64,000 bases of DNA from Ornithodoros turicata. Lineage: Eukaryota > Arthropoda > Arachnida > Ixodida > Argasidae. Every line of letters starts with the position of its first letter. The first letter of the stretch is position 1. Where the stretch lies: contig NC_088203.1 of the NCBI RefSeq assembly GCF_037126465.1, positions 53,791,581-53,855,580 of the forward strand, in the 5' to 3' direction. A program made the translations under genes and the position numbers. This document shows, piece after piece, positions 21,124 to 31,858 of this stretch. The notes under the pieces are model-generated. The model saw nothing but the letters and a program-made list of their open reading frames with translations. It was not told the origin of the DNA and ran no database searches.

Positions 21124-24100
21124 ATGCCAAAAAGGTATCGCCAGTGGATGTTCGACGACAATGCTTCGAAACCACGCAGTACACGTATCAGGCATGCCAA
21201 AAATGCTATTATTCGTTCAGGCAACGTAAGTGGGCCTGTTACAGAAGGTGACAGCGAAGATGATAGTCAGAGCGACGGTGCCGGGGAGAATGATATGGAT
21301 ACATCTTGCCAAGGATCGAATGAAGACTCAGCAGGAAACCCGGTTTCAGACACGGTATGTATTTGCCATTCTACGCTGCGTGAGTGGCAATTTTCGCGGC
21401 GATGTAACTTCAATTTCGCGATCACCACTTTTTCGCTAAATTAAAGTAACAACATATTACAAGAGCATATCTACCTACACTTACACAGCAAGTTCGTAAG
21501 ACAGTGAGAGATGCATGATGTATGAGATGGTGCATACAAATAACCCCACCCACAGCATCCACATACATACATTACTGTTGAAAAAGATGAGGGATAGGAC
21601 AGCGCACTGCCACTGGAATAAGCGTTCTCTGAACCAGCATCCAGATGAGCAGTTATACTTGTAGACCCATCTGGAACGCTGGTGCCAAAGCCCGGGAACG
21701 AACTAGGGACCTCTACGCGCATCAGATGCCGAACCCAGCAAACAAAAGGCATACAACATTATTTTCACTCGTGGAGTGGCACGTGCACGACACATCTGGA
21801 ATTGGTATCTAGGATGTCCATGCATCAAATTCTACCTGCGTTCCGACGATTCATCGCAAGGCGAGGTTTGCCATCTGTTGCAATGTCTGATAATGGCCGC
21901 ACCTTCCACCATACCACCCGCCTCCTATCCATGCTCTCTTCACCTGACATCCCAACCAGCAGTTATACTTGTAGTCCCATCTGGAACAATTACATCTTTT
22001 GCGCTGCTAAAGCTACCAGATTTAGCTCTACCTGTTCGAAACATATGCCTTCAGTCTCCTGTAACCACTAATATTATTCAGTAAATTACATATTTTAGGA
22101 CAAAGATACATTCCTAAACCTTAAAAAAAATTGGTTGATCCCACAAATGTGGTTGCATGTTAACATGTAATGTTCTTCGTGTTTACAGGCCTCCTATTAC
22201 GATGGTTCCAGACGGCCAGAAAGCCCTCCCACAGATCATGATATGTCAGACACTTCGTTGTCAGACATCAGTGACAACGAAAGTGACCCTAGCCCAAGGA
22301 GACAAAGTTGCACACAAACAGAACTGGTACGTCTTATACGTCATAGAACTTTGCCCCAAATTATGCATTCAGAAATAGCACCATATTTTCCTCTAGAATT
22401 TTGCCAAACCATAACTTGGAAAATCAAGAACCTATTCCATTCTTGCAGGATGAAGAGCTATACCCAGGGTCTCGCATTACAAGAGGTGAAAGTTTGATGT
22501 TGATCTTGGGGCATAGCCTTCGTCACAATTGCACAAAAGAAGCAACAGAGAGCTTGCTCACATTGTTGGAAGCCCACTTACCAGAAGCAGCTTCATTGCC
22601 TACCTCCAAGTACCTCTTTTTTAAGCAATTTTCATCTAGCCTTCGGACAATGGTGCATCACTTTTACTGTCCAACGTGTCTTCAATATCTTGGTGATGGA
22701 GATACGCAGGTGTTCCACTGCGATGCATGTTCTACTGAATTGGACATGAACACACTTCTCAAGGAATCGTGTTATTTCCTTTCTTTTGATATATCTGAAC
22801 AAGTGAAGGACAAGCTTTCATTATCTGAACTTGACTTCAAACTGCTTTCCAGGTCATTGTCATATGATGTAGGTGAAATTACAACCAGTAAAGGCTATCA
22901 TGACCTGTCAACCTCAGCTAGTGACTTATCAGTCACGTGGAATACAGATGGAGTACCATTGTATGAGTCCTCTGGGTACAGCATCTGGCCATTGCTCCTC
23001 CAAATAAATGAGCTTCCTCACACCGTCCGTACAAAGCACATGCTCCTAGCAGGGCTATGGTTTGGCACAAGGAAACCAATAATGAATTCTTTCTTGAAGC
23101 CTTTTGTGGACCAAATGAATATCCTGTCCAGCACTGGCTTTGTCTGGACTGATGCTGAAGGAGTCTCACAAACAGTCCGAATCTTCCCAGGCCCATGTAG
23201 CGTGGACACAGTAGCCAGAGCCATGATCATGAATATGAACCAGTTTAATGGCTCACATGGCTGTGGCTGGTGTGTCCACGAAGGAGAGGTCGTGCAGAAA
23301 GGAAATGGCCACGTGCGTGTCTACCCAACTGTGTCACCATGCCCTGTACTAAGAACGCACGAGTCTTTTGTAAATTGTGCCAATGCTGCTGAGGAAGCTG
23401 GCGAACCTGTAAATGGCATAAAGGGTCGCAGTGTACTTCTCCTTATGACTTTCTTTTCATTTCCTGTAAACTTTGTTGTCGACTATATGCATGCTGTGTG
23501 TGCTGGCTTTGTCAGACACACAACATGCATGTGGTTTGACACCAGAGCAACCTTCCAGTATAGCCTGGGGTCGAAGGTCAGTCAGGTAGACAGGCGTCTC
23601 AACGAGTTGCACCCCATATGGGAAATTTCAAGGTTGCCTCGCTCCTTAACTGTGCGAAAATACTGGAAGGCGTCAGAATGGCAGAACTGGCTGCTATATT
23701 ACTCTCCTATTGTGTTGCATGGTATTTTACCCTCTCCATATTTTAAGAACTGGATCAAGTTTGTTCGAATTATGCACTTCTTTTTGTCCAACACCATCCC
23801 AACAGAGAAGCTGCGGAAAGCTAGGAAAGCCATGTCTGCCTTCCTAGAAGAGTATGAGATGCTCTATGGAAAAGAGCATATGACATTCAATGCACACCTT
23901 TTATCGCATATACCCGATTCTGTGGCAGTGTGGGGCCCTCTGTGGAATTTCTCAGCATACAGCTTTGAAAGCATGAATGGTCATCTTGTGCGCCTTGTAA
24001 ATGGCACGCGACATGCACAGTGGCAGATAATTGAGAAGTTCTCTTATCTGTCAAGTCTCCCCAGGCTTTGGAACAGATGTGTGCACCTTGAAAGCAGTGA

Positions 24101-24581
24101 GACAAAGCAAAAACTAATGCAGTATTTCCTGAAGGGCTACCACTTGCGGAAGTATGCACAGTGCAGCAGCGGTATTGTTTTCTACGGAAAGGGCAAAGTT
24201 CAGGATAGGAGCATGTTGTACAGTAAGGTGCGCATGAATGCATTCACATATTGTGTTAAATCACTGGACAAATCACGTCGTCATAACTCATACGTACATG
24301 TTAATGGTACTTTTGGAAGAATCACTGCAATAATGGCGGTCTGTAATTTGGGTCATGTTCAGTGCAGATGTACTAAGCAAGTAGTGTTTCGAATTTGTGA
24401 GCTTGCTGTGGTACGCTCTTTTCTAGATGACATGTGCAGCACAGTCATATGTGAGGTCTCCCATACAGATAAGGTTGTTGATGTGGCAGCAGAAAATGTT
24501 GAAAAATGTATGGTGTTAGTGGTTTCAGCGAAAACTTTTTTGTGTTGTGTTAAAGATGCCTACATCTTCTCAGCTACATGA
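21124..24581 (+). CDS. CACTA/Tnp2-type DDE transposase, three exons, intact
   Basis: Exons 21124-21354, 22189-22326 and 22449-24581 join in phase 0 at both junctions (donors GTATGT and GTACGT, acceptors TTTACAG and TCTTGCAG), giving 833 residues without a stop. Residues 1-123 are basic then very acidic (SDTSLSDISDNESD). A four-Cys finger CPTCLQ...CDAC lies near residue 210. The catalytic core has WNTDGVPLYESSGYSIWPLL, CSVDTVARAMIMNMNQFNG followed by GCGWC, VDYMHAVCAG, and FSAYSFESMNGHL. These match the D, D and E positions of animal CACTA (EnSpm, Tnp2/DUF4218-like) transposases, which cut and rejoin element ends in the nucleus. The length is typical. The first intron holds retrotransposon debris, yet the exons remain intact, suggesting purifying selection or recent activity. 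It is divergent from the BEN gene. Confidence 0.85.
21648..21987 (+). mobile_element. BEL/Pao integrase fragment between 30 bp direct repeats
   Basis: Inside intron 1 of the transposase, 21790-21935 encodes THLELVSRMSMHQILPAF and RRFIARRGLPSVAMSDNGRT. This is the integrase block, with SDN motif, of BEL/Pao LTR retrotransposons, in the plus frame. It is about 50 residues and clearly truncated. The sequence AGCAGTTATACTTGTAG plus 13 more bases occurs at 21648-21677 and again at 21958-21987 with one mismatch, bracketing the fragment. Confidence 0.6.
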
Positions 24582-25082
24582 AAATGTGCTTGTGTAAAAT
24601 AGATGTCAAATGAATGTACATATATGATGTAATGGTCTGGTGTGCATAGTGCACTTGTCTTTATTTTTTGCCTACTCTCTATTTTTGTGAACAATGCTTT
24701 GTTTAACATTCTTTTATTTTCATTGTATAATCTATTCTGTTACATGCTTTGTGCAGGCCATTGTACTGGCAGAATTTCAGCGCTCATTTTTGCTTCATAT
24801 CACATTACAGAATGACTGTGTTCTCCCCTTTCCATAATTGCAAACATGTCAAAAGTCACCACCAGTATTTAATTGCCAGCTGCCAATGCAGAAAGTAAAC
24901 AACCCTATGTAGCCCTTGTAAATATGTATTATATTTTGTTTTTGTTTTTTTTGCAAATATTGTTCTACTGTGGGACAAGTTTACCAGTAACTGTTCAAAC
25001 ATGTATTTTGAGGAATGCTATACAGTGGTTCAGTATTTGTATTTATCAGCCTGGGAATTGCAGTAGCATATTTCTCTGTGCC
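24582..25082. other. 3' flank of the transposase gene
   Basis: This is AT-rich sequence with T-runs. The last 60 bases resemble a diverged copy of the 142 bp repeat unit that follows. No coding signal is seen. Confidence 0.5.
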
Positions 25083-26962
25083 TTGCACTGATTTCTTTTG
25101 TCAAACAGGGTATGTCATTCTTTTTCTGCTTCATGAAATCACGTCTTCCGTTACACTTCTCAACCTCTGTGCTGGGCCCTGCCATCTGAATGTGGAAAAT
25201 TTCATTTCCATACTCCTGTGCACATTGCACCGATTTCTTTTGTCAAACAAGCTATGTCGTTATTTTTCTGATTCATGAAGTCACGTCTTCCATTACACTT
25301 ATCAACCTCTGTGCTGGGCCCTGCCATCTGAATGTGGAAAATTTCATTTCCATACTCCTGTGCACATTGCACCGATTTCTTTTGTCCAACAAGCTATGTC
25401 GTTATTTTTCTGATTCATGAAGTCACGTCTTCCATTACACTTATCAACCTCTGTGCTGGGCCCTGCCATCTGAATGTGGAAAATTTCATTTCCATACTCC
25501 TGTGCACATTGCACCGATTTCTTTTGTCAAACAAGCTATGTCGTTATTTTTCTGATTCATGAAGTCACGTCTTCCGTTACACTTCTCAACCTCTGTGCTG
25601 GGCCCTGCCATCTGAATGTGGAAAATTTCATTTCCATACTCCTGTGCACATTGCACCGATTTCTTTTGTCAAACAAGCTATGTCGTTATTTTTCTGATTC
25701 ATGAAGTCACGTCTTCCATTACACTTATCAACCTCTGTGCTGGGCCCTGCCATCTGAATGTGGAAAATTTCATTTCCATACTCCTGTGCACATTGCACCG
25801 ATTTCTTTTGTCAAACAAGCTATGTCGTTATTTTTCTGATTCATGAAGTCACGTCTTCCATTACACTTATCAACCTCTGTGCTGGGCCCTGCCATCTGAA
25901 TGTGGAAAATTTCATTTCCATACTCCTGTGCACATTGCACCGATTTCTTTTGTCCAACAAGCTATGTCGTTATTTTTCTGATTCATGAAGTCACGTCTTC
26001 CATTACACTTATCAACCTCTGTGCTGGGCCCTGCCATCTGAATGTGGAAAATTTCATTTCCATACTCCTGTGCACATTGCACCGATTTCTTTTGTCAAAC
26101 AAGCTATGTCGTTATTTTTCTGATTCATGAAGTCACGTCTTCCGTTACACTTCTCAACCTCTGTGCTGGGCCCTGCCATCTGAATGTGGAAAATTTCATT
26201 TCCATACTCCTGTGCACATTGCACCGATTTCTTTTGTCAAACAAGCTATGTCGTTATTTTTCTGATTCATGAAGTCACGTCTTCCATTACACTTATCAAC
26301 CTCTGTGCTGGGCCCTGCCATCTGAATGTGGAAAATTTCATTTCCATACTCCTGTGCACATTGCACCGATTTCTTTTGTCAAACAAGCTATGTCGTTATT
26401 TTTCTGATTCATGAAGTCACGTCTTCCATTACACTTATCAACCTCTGTGCTGGGCCCTGCCATCTGAATGTGGAAAATTTCATTTCCATACTCCTGTGCA
26501 CATTGCACCGATTTCTTTTGTCAAACAAGCTATGTTGTTATTTTTCTGATTCATGAAGTCACGTCTTCCATTACACTTATCAACCTCTGTGCTGGGCCCT
26601 GCCATCTGAATGTGGAAAATTTCATTTCCATACTCCTGTGCACATTGCACCGATTTCTTTTGTCAAACAAGCTATGTCGTTATTGTTCTGATTCATGAAG
26701 TCACGTCTTCCATTACACTTATCAACCTCTGTGCTGGGCCCTGCCATCTGAATGTGGAAAATTTCATTTCCATACTCCTGTGCACATTGCACCGATTTCT
26801 TTTGTCAAACAAGCTATGTCGTTATTGTTCTGATTCATGAAGTCACGTCTTCCATTACACTTATCAACCTCTGTGCTGGGCCCTGCCATCTGAATGTGGA
26901 AAATTTCATTTCCATACTCCTGTGCACATTGCACCGATTTCTTTTGTGAAACAAGCTATGTC
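25083..26962 (+). repeat. 142 bp tandem array, 13 units plus a partial one
   Basis: Units start at 25083 and every 142 bases to 26929, each beginning TTGCACYGATTTCTTTTG. The first unit is clearly diverged; the rest are nearly identical. Marker variants recur 568 bases (four units) apart: CCAACAAGC at about 25386 and 25954, and GTTACACTTCTC at about 25575 and 26143. This indicates duplication of a four-unit block. The variant GTTATTGTTCTG marks the two adjacent units near 26680 and 26822. A further decayed unit is visible at 27030-27075. Every unit has an open frame only because they are copies, so I do not call it coding. Confidence 0.9.
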
Positions 26963-27462
26963 TTATAAAACCGGACAATGTTTGGTATACAAATGCAATT
27001 TTTCACGTTAACGTGGCACGGCTAAACAGGTATCTCATTCTTTTTCTGTATCTCAAAATCATTTGCCGCATTAACGTTTTTCAGCATGCATGCTCAGAAG
27101 CAGATTTTCTTACTGGTGAAAAGATCACTTTTTGTATAATTGTACTACTGTGCCTGTGTTGAATGTCCCCATTGTCCTTTATCAGAGCAAGTGTTTATAC
27201 CTATTTTACTGATTTCTGACAATTAAAAATGTCAAATCATTTGTCAAGCAAGAGTCATTGTCTTGTGCTAACCGCAGTCAATCAAAACACTATCAATCAG
27301 TTGTGAACAAAAAGTCAATGGACTCGTCGTATTTAAAACCTCTTCAGCAGTAATATGAATGAGCAATAATATGGAATATAATAATACAATAAAATAGACA
27401 TAATACTGAATCATTGTAATAATAATATATTGTAGTAATTATATAATGAGTTGAGATAACAA
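26963..27462. other. AT-rich spacer before right subterminal array
   Basis: Apart from one decayed 142 bp unit near 27030, this is simple AT-rich DNA with ATAATAT words. No gene is seen. Confidence 0.5.
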
Positions 27463-27647
27463 TTGTGCACACACAGTGTGCAGACAGTCTGCATACACAG
27501 TCAGCACATATTCTGCAGAGGCAAAAGCCACTGGGGGTCTACAATATGTCTGAAGAATTTCTGTGGACCTGGTACGCAGGAAGGAGCAGACTGCACAAAA
27601 GCGACAGAGTATACAGAAAATATGCTGAAAGTCTGCAGAGAGGTGAC
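27463..27647. repeat. CTGCAG-type subterminal array (right)
   Basis: Two exact CTGCAG sites (27513 and 27633) plus several one-off variants (GTGCAGACAG, GTCTGCATAC, AGACTGCAC, TATGCTGAAAG) occur in both orientations. This matches the left array at 16530-16750 in vocabulary, though it is sparser. Confidence 0.6.
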
Positions 27648-27889
27648 ATCTGTTTTTGTAAGGGTTTTTAATAGTATTTTTGTTCGCCATACACTATATT
27701 GATACTTCGTGGACACGTAACTGGCGCGTGCCAAAGTTCACATTTTTACTCTTGCTGTAATGACACCGGCCAGTTCATTGTGCACTCATTAAGCATTTGT
27801 TGTTCTAATTATGACTTCTAAGGACAATGCATGCTGTATGGAGACAGAAAATAGTATTATCTCCTATTATCTTCCCATACATCTCTCCA

Positions 27890-28152
27890 AGAACAACCTC
27901 CAAAGATATACGGTACGGTCGCCGCCGTGTGCCTGCTACATCACAGAGGTTTGCTATGCCTCCTAGAAACCTCAATAGATTCACCGTACCTCTTATTATA
28001 GGAGGCATGTCGGCCATTGTGTACCTCCAACGATAGGAGATAGAATGTACCGCATAAGCTGTAGTTTATATCCGGTATTGCCTGACGCTCACATAGGAGG
28101 TAAAAAATTGCAAAAATTTGCCGCTTAGATAAGAGGTATGTCGCTTAGAGTG
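27890..28152. repeat. Right subterminal array of outer element
   Basis: Words TAGGAGGTA, TACCTCCAA, GTACCTCTTA and ACCGCATAAG are repeated in both orientations up to the terminus TTAGAGTG. It is the partner of the array at 13558-13850. Confidence 0.6.
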
Positions 28153-28210
28153 TAAGGACATTCGTCCTACTGATAGTGTCTGCGAAAAGCACTTCATGGA
28201 CAGCATGATT
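28153..28210 (+). pseudogene. THAP domain, right half (interrupted)
   Basis: After the second TA copy the frame reads KDIRPTDSVCEKHF, which contains the CxxHF pair that closes the THAP zinc site. It continues the half domain at 13444-13557. It is cut again near 28210, where piggyBac-like sequence follows. Confidence 0.8.
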
Positions 28211-28605
28211 TCCAGCGTATACTGCTCTGAAATTAACACTTTACTGCACAGCGTTGCAAAATTGCCAGTGGCAAGGTTTGAAAGGATAAAACGTCACCTT
28301 CACTTCACCGACAACTGCTCCGTCCCTGCAACAGATGACCCTCAGTTTGATAAACTGGCTACATTTAGGCCAGTCCTCGATGCGCTCAGAGAACGGTTGG
28401 CTCATGTTCCTCTGGAGGAGCACCTTTTTGTTGATGAACAGATCATTCCATACAAGGGTGTAACCAGCCTAGGGCAGTACTGCCCAATCAATCCAAAGAA
28501 GTGGGGGTACAAGGTTTTCGTTCTGTCCGGTGTCAGCGGATTTTCGTATGAATTTGAGGTTTACATAGGAAAGGAGAACCTTGCTCAGAGACAAGAACAA
28601 CGAAC
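28205..28605 (+). pseudogene. piggyBac-like transposase fragment
   Basis: About 130 residues of a PGBD/DDE_Tnp_1_7-type transposase are present: PVARFERIKRHLHFTDN, DPQFDKLATFRPVLDAL, and EHLFVDEQIIPYKG with the first catalytic Asp, followed by INPKKWGYKVFVLSGVSG. The frame is open, but the remaining catalytic region is absent. Near 28605 the reading frame runs into P-element-like sequence. No TTAA-flanked ends are seen, so it is a truncated relic inside a THAP/P-type gene. Confidence 0.75.
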
Positions 28606-29260
28606 AACGAAACTGGCTCTTAGTAAGTTTGATGATGATCAGTATGAAAAGGCAGTTCAGTTTCTGGAGGAGGTTATCCACCTTTTCGGAGAACTTTCCA
28701 TTATTTCCATTGGTGATCTATGGAGGGTCACTTGGAAGCCAATGCAGACTGCAGTAATCCTCGCAACAACAGCTCTGCTCTTGCAAGAACTTTTTCTACA
28801 AAGCTGCGGCTTCAAGTTTCTTTTTTCTAAGCCGGTTAAGTCAAGAGGCTCTGGAGAATCTATTCTCCACTCTTTGGAGCAAGAATCGAGTGCCACGCGT
28901 GATGGAGTTTCATTGTGCACCTCGTGCAGCTACAATGGCTGAGTTTCTACGCCCGAGCAAAGATGGCGGTTATGTTGAAGATGACTGTTTCGTGCTCACA
29001 GCCTGAGGACAGCAAGACAACAGGAAAGGAAAATCCCGTTGTAGCATATCCGCCAGATGTTCTTGGCCTTGAACTTCCAGAGCAAGAGTCCCTTGAATAC
29101 CCCGCTGGCTATGTTGTGGCACGTGTGACAAAGACTAGCTGCTATACCTGAGACGGCCCAAGCCTGACAGCCAAGAGAAACTGCCAAAAGCAATGAGCGC
29201 TCTCTTTCAACTCTACAGAAAACAATACAGGGCGCTCTTTTCTTTGACAACTGCTTTCTG
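28606..29260 (+). pseudogene. P-element-like transposase C-terminal relic
   Basis: The blocks SCGFKFLFSKPVK and, after a one-base frameshift, QEALENLFSTLWSKNRVPR, EFHCAPRAATMAEFLRPSK and LEYPAGYVVARVTK match the C-terminal part of THAP9/P-element transposases (the 'ALENLFSxxR' and 'YxAGYVxxR' motifs). At least two frameshifts and a stop make it inactive. It is likely the tail of the same gene whose THAP exon starts at 13444, with the middle deleted or replaced by piggyBac sequence. Confidence 0.65.
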
Positions 29261-31679
29261 AAATGCCACAAAGTTAGTGGTAAGTGGTAAAGTAGTACTT
29301 TCTTGAGGAAAAGGGTTCGAGTTCTTGTCAGAAAGCACAACTTTGTCCTTGCGCAGAGGGTTCAGAGCTCTCAAAAGTGTGGTAGCCGAAGCGTAGGGAT
29401 GCACGTTGCAGTAAGCAAGTTAGGGTAGTACGAGGCCATGCATCAGCATCCGTTATTTAAAAGAGTATTAATATGTTTTAACCTAAATACAACCATTTTA
29501 AGACTATACTTTGCTCCTATCCCTGAGTGCTGTTGCTTAGTGCACCATGTTTGGGTTGTAAAAATGCCCTGTGTTGTCTAGTCTCCTTGGTACTTTCATG
29601 TACTGACCATACTTTAGATATTAAAGTTCGTAGGATCGTTTTGTTGTTGTGCATTCTTCCTCTCCTATCCTCTGCCGAGCGACTGCAGTGGTTGCAGCAT
29701 CGGTTCGTGGCATGTATGTTATCAGCGCTCAGCCCATGATTCCGGTACATCCTCTCCCCGCAAAGCGCAGCGGTACGAAGTTTTTTGATAAAAGTTAATT
29801 ACACTCATATGTAGCCCGGTGAACCACCGAGTAACGAGCTGAAGAACGCAGCAGCATGCTAATGAGGGCCCGTCTGCAGCACGGGAATGTGCAATTCTTT
29901 TCCCACTGCTTCTATGTTAGTTAGAAGGTCTATCGCCTTGTTTCTAGGTGCCTATCTTTTCTTTGTACTACTCAGAACCGATTCGCACCAAAAATTCGCG
30001 TTTGCGTCCCCACATTACACACATTGGCTCCCGTTGTCTAAGCACAGGGGAAGGCGAACGTCGTCTGCCAATTCTCCCCGTCGGACCGATCCAGGCGGCG
30101 CGCGCTTCGCAAGGAGTGAGAGGATGGGGTTGTCGCTACTTTTATCAGTATAGAGGGGCTTACGGCTACCCGGTGCCTTGGGCCTCCCACTCGAAGTAGT
30201 CTGCCCAGTCGCGCCCCCTGAGGATCCAGGTCGACGTAGCGTCAGTCCCTCCACCGTTTCAGCGTCTGACCATGGCAGAAAGGCACCTCGCTGACCAGCT
30301 GCAGTCCCTCACGCCGCACGAACAGCGACTTCTCTGCTCTACCTGTCCGGTCCCAGAGCTTCACCACACCACCCATCGTCCAGGAGGACCTCCACCGGTC
30401 CCGCGGTGAGCGCGCCCACTGCAGATACACTATAGGTACCTGTTAGAGACCACTGGGAACAAATAGCTACTCAGCGACATGTCGAGCTACTTCAGAAGCC
30501 AAACAAACGAAGAAATTGTGAGTGACTTACTCTCTCTGACTTCATAAGTAAGTTGTCCATGTCCTGGCTGTTTTGAAAGGTTGCAACTAAGTCCCATGTC
30601 AGAGTGAGCACTGACCTGATTTTGTGATGGGAATGCGTAGAATGCTTATGACCAACGAGCTTGCCAACAGCTACAGTTGGGCAGGACAATAAGGAAGAAG
30701 TAGTTAAATTACTTGTCACTGTACCTCGCAATACTTGGTAAGAACATTTCCACAGTGCAGATTAGTTACCCGTTTACAATATTTGTGTGTCTTTCTGATA
30801 TGCATGTGTCCAATCAAAGCGTATAGAAATACGCGCTGCGGATCACAAGGAGGTCAAAATGGTCACAATGACGATGCTGAAAAATGCCAAATCTAGAATG
30901 AAAAGGTATACGGCATTGCTTGCCTGTTCTCTGTAACCAAACCAAAGGTTGTGTTTTCCAAGTCAGCTGCCAGTAAGCTGTCTTAGGGCTACCCCCCAGG
31001 TCTAGGTTCTCACGCCAATTACGAGCGCGACTTTAAGCAGTTAGTAGTGCAGTGTGATCGATTTTAGAAACGGAGAGCAAATGAACGCCATACAGGTACT
31101 ACAAAAACGAGTGTTTTTGCTGCTGCCGGTAACATGAGGCTCACCTTGTACATGCAGCAGTTGCACTGGTGACTCATTCCTGCACAGTTTTGGTGAACCG
31201 AATGATATTGCAAAATTTATTCTCACACAGACGACCAACGCTATGGCAAATTTTCGTACGTCTCTTCTCAGGCTCAGGTTGTACTTGAGGCTTGCGAGAA
31301 CATGCATTGAGGTGAACAAGGTCGCGCCCGAAAGCCACGATCTTGAGGGGATTGCGATATGGTCCCTTAAAGGGACGCGACCCTCGGTCCTACTTTTCTT
31401 TCAGTGGGAGGAAGCGAACAAGTTCCCGTTCGTGGAACCCAGCCCTCTCCTTCCGAATTGTTTTTGTTAGTCTATCTACCAACGTCATGATGACGTTTCT
31501 ATGGTAGAGGTCTATTCGAACGCTTTGCATCTTACTCCCTGTGGGCGCACAACGGTTCAGCTTCATTTCATGGCAGCGGTTCTCACTTACTGAATAAAAT
31601 ACTGTAATTGAATGAATATCACGTTCTATGGCAAAAATGCCATGAAGGAACCGAAGAGAAAGCACGAAAATATGCGGAC
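29261..31679. other. No gene recognised
   Basis: A GC-rich block at 29990-30430 has open frames on both strands, but no motif I can name. A TTAAAGGGAC word of the kind common in repetitive arthropod DNA occurs near 31367. The rest is AT-rich and featureless. Confidence 0.4.
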
Positions 31680-31858
31680 GTGAGTGAAAAGCGAGCTAAA
31701 AGTAACTTGGAACTTAAGTTACTTTGGCAAAGTTACCTGAAAAAGGAACGAGTTCCTCCGAAAGTTACCACCGCGCAAAAGTACCGAGTTAAGTTACAAG
31801 TTACCAAAAAAAGGAACTTAGTTACAGCAACGAGTTACCTCGAACTCTGGTCCAGATA
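31680..31858. repeat. AAGTTAC/GTTACC repeat, hAT-like terminus
   Basis: Dense AAGTTAC, GTTACC and GGAACTTA words end in GAGTTACCTCGAACTCTGG. Its reverse complement begins CCAGAGTTCGAGGTAACTC, resembling a hAT terminus followed by subterminal repeats. The partner end is not found. Confidence 0.5.

Larger units (their letters stand above)
16503..27664. mobile_element. 11.2 kb transposon with BEN gene and CACTA-type transposase
   Basis: The terminal inverted repeats start CCCTTATAAAAAAAGTT at 16503. The right end reads ATCTGTTTTTGTAAGGG at 27648-27664. The pair matches at 14 of 17 positions. T-runs flank both sides, compatible with a 3 bp TTT duplication, but the homopolymer makes its length ambiguous. 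Clusters of CTGCAG lie just inside both termini. Between them are a complete minus-strand BEN gene and a complete plus-strand transposase in head-to-head order, and a 142 bp tandem array on the right. It is nested in the element at 13558-28152. Known CACTA elements also have short termini, subterminal repeats and a 2-3 bp duplication. Confidence 0.75.
13558..28152. mobile_element. 14.6 kb CACTCTAA-family element cutting a THAP exon
   Basis: The element begins CACTCTAAATAG and ends TTAGAGTG. TA flanks both sides (13556-13557 and 28153-28154). Inside each end is an array of AGGAGGTA, GAGGTA and ACCGCATA words (13575-13790 and 27890-28140). The flanks join into an unbroken THAP reading frame, which proves the two ends belong together. 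The length, 14,595 bp, includes the 11.2 kb inner transposon at 16503-27664. Without it the element would be about 3.4 kb, close to its relative at 2676-5570. Confidence 0.8.

Noticed and set aside
25190..26949. A dozen successive 76-codon open frames with almost identical peptides
   Set aside because: They are the same frame copied by the 142 bp tandem array. Each ends at the same stop, and there is no start context, splice signal or domain.
25083..26962. Regularly spaced repeats resembling a CRISPR array
   Set aside because: The whole 142 bp unit is repeated, with no unique spacers, and the DNA is eukaryotic.
29990..30430. A GC-rich gene on either strand
   Set aside because: Open frames reflect base composition only. 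I could not match any motif with confidence, although part of the minus frame vaguely recalls the end of a retroelement polyprotein.
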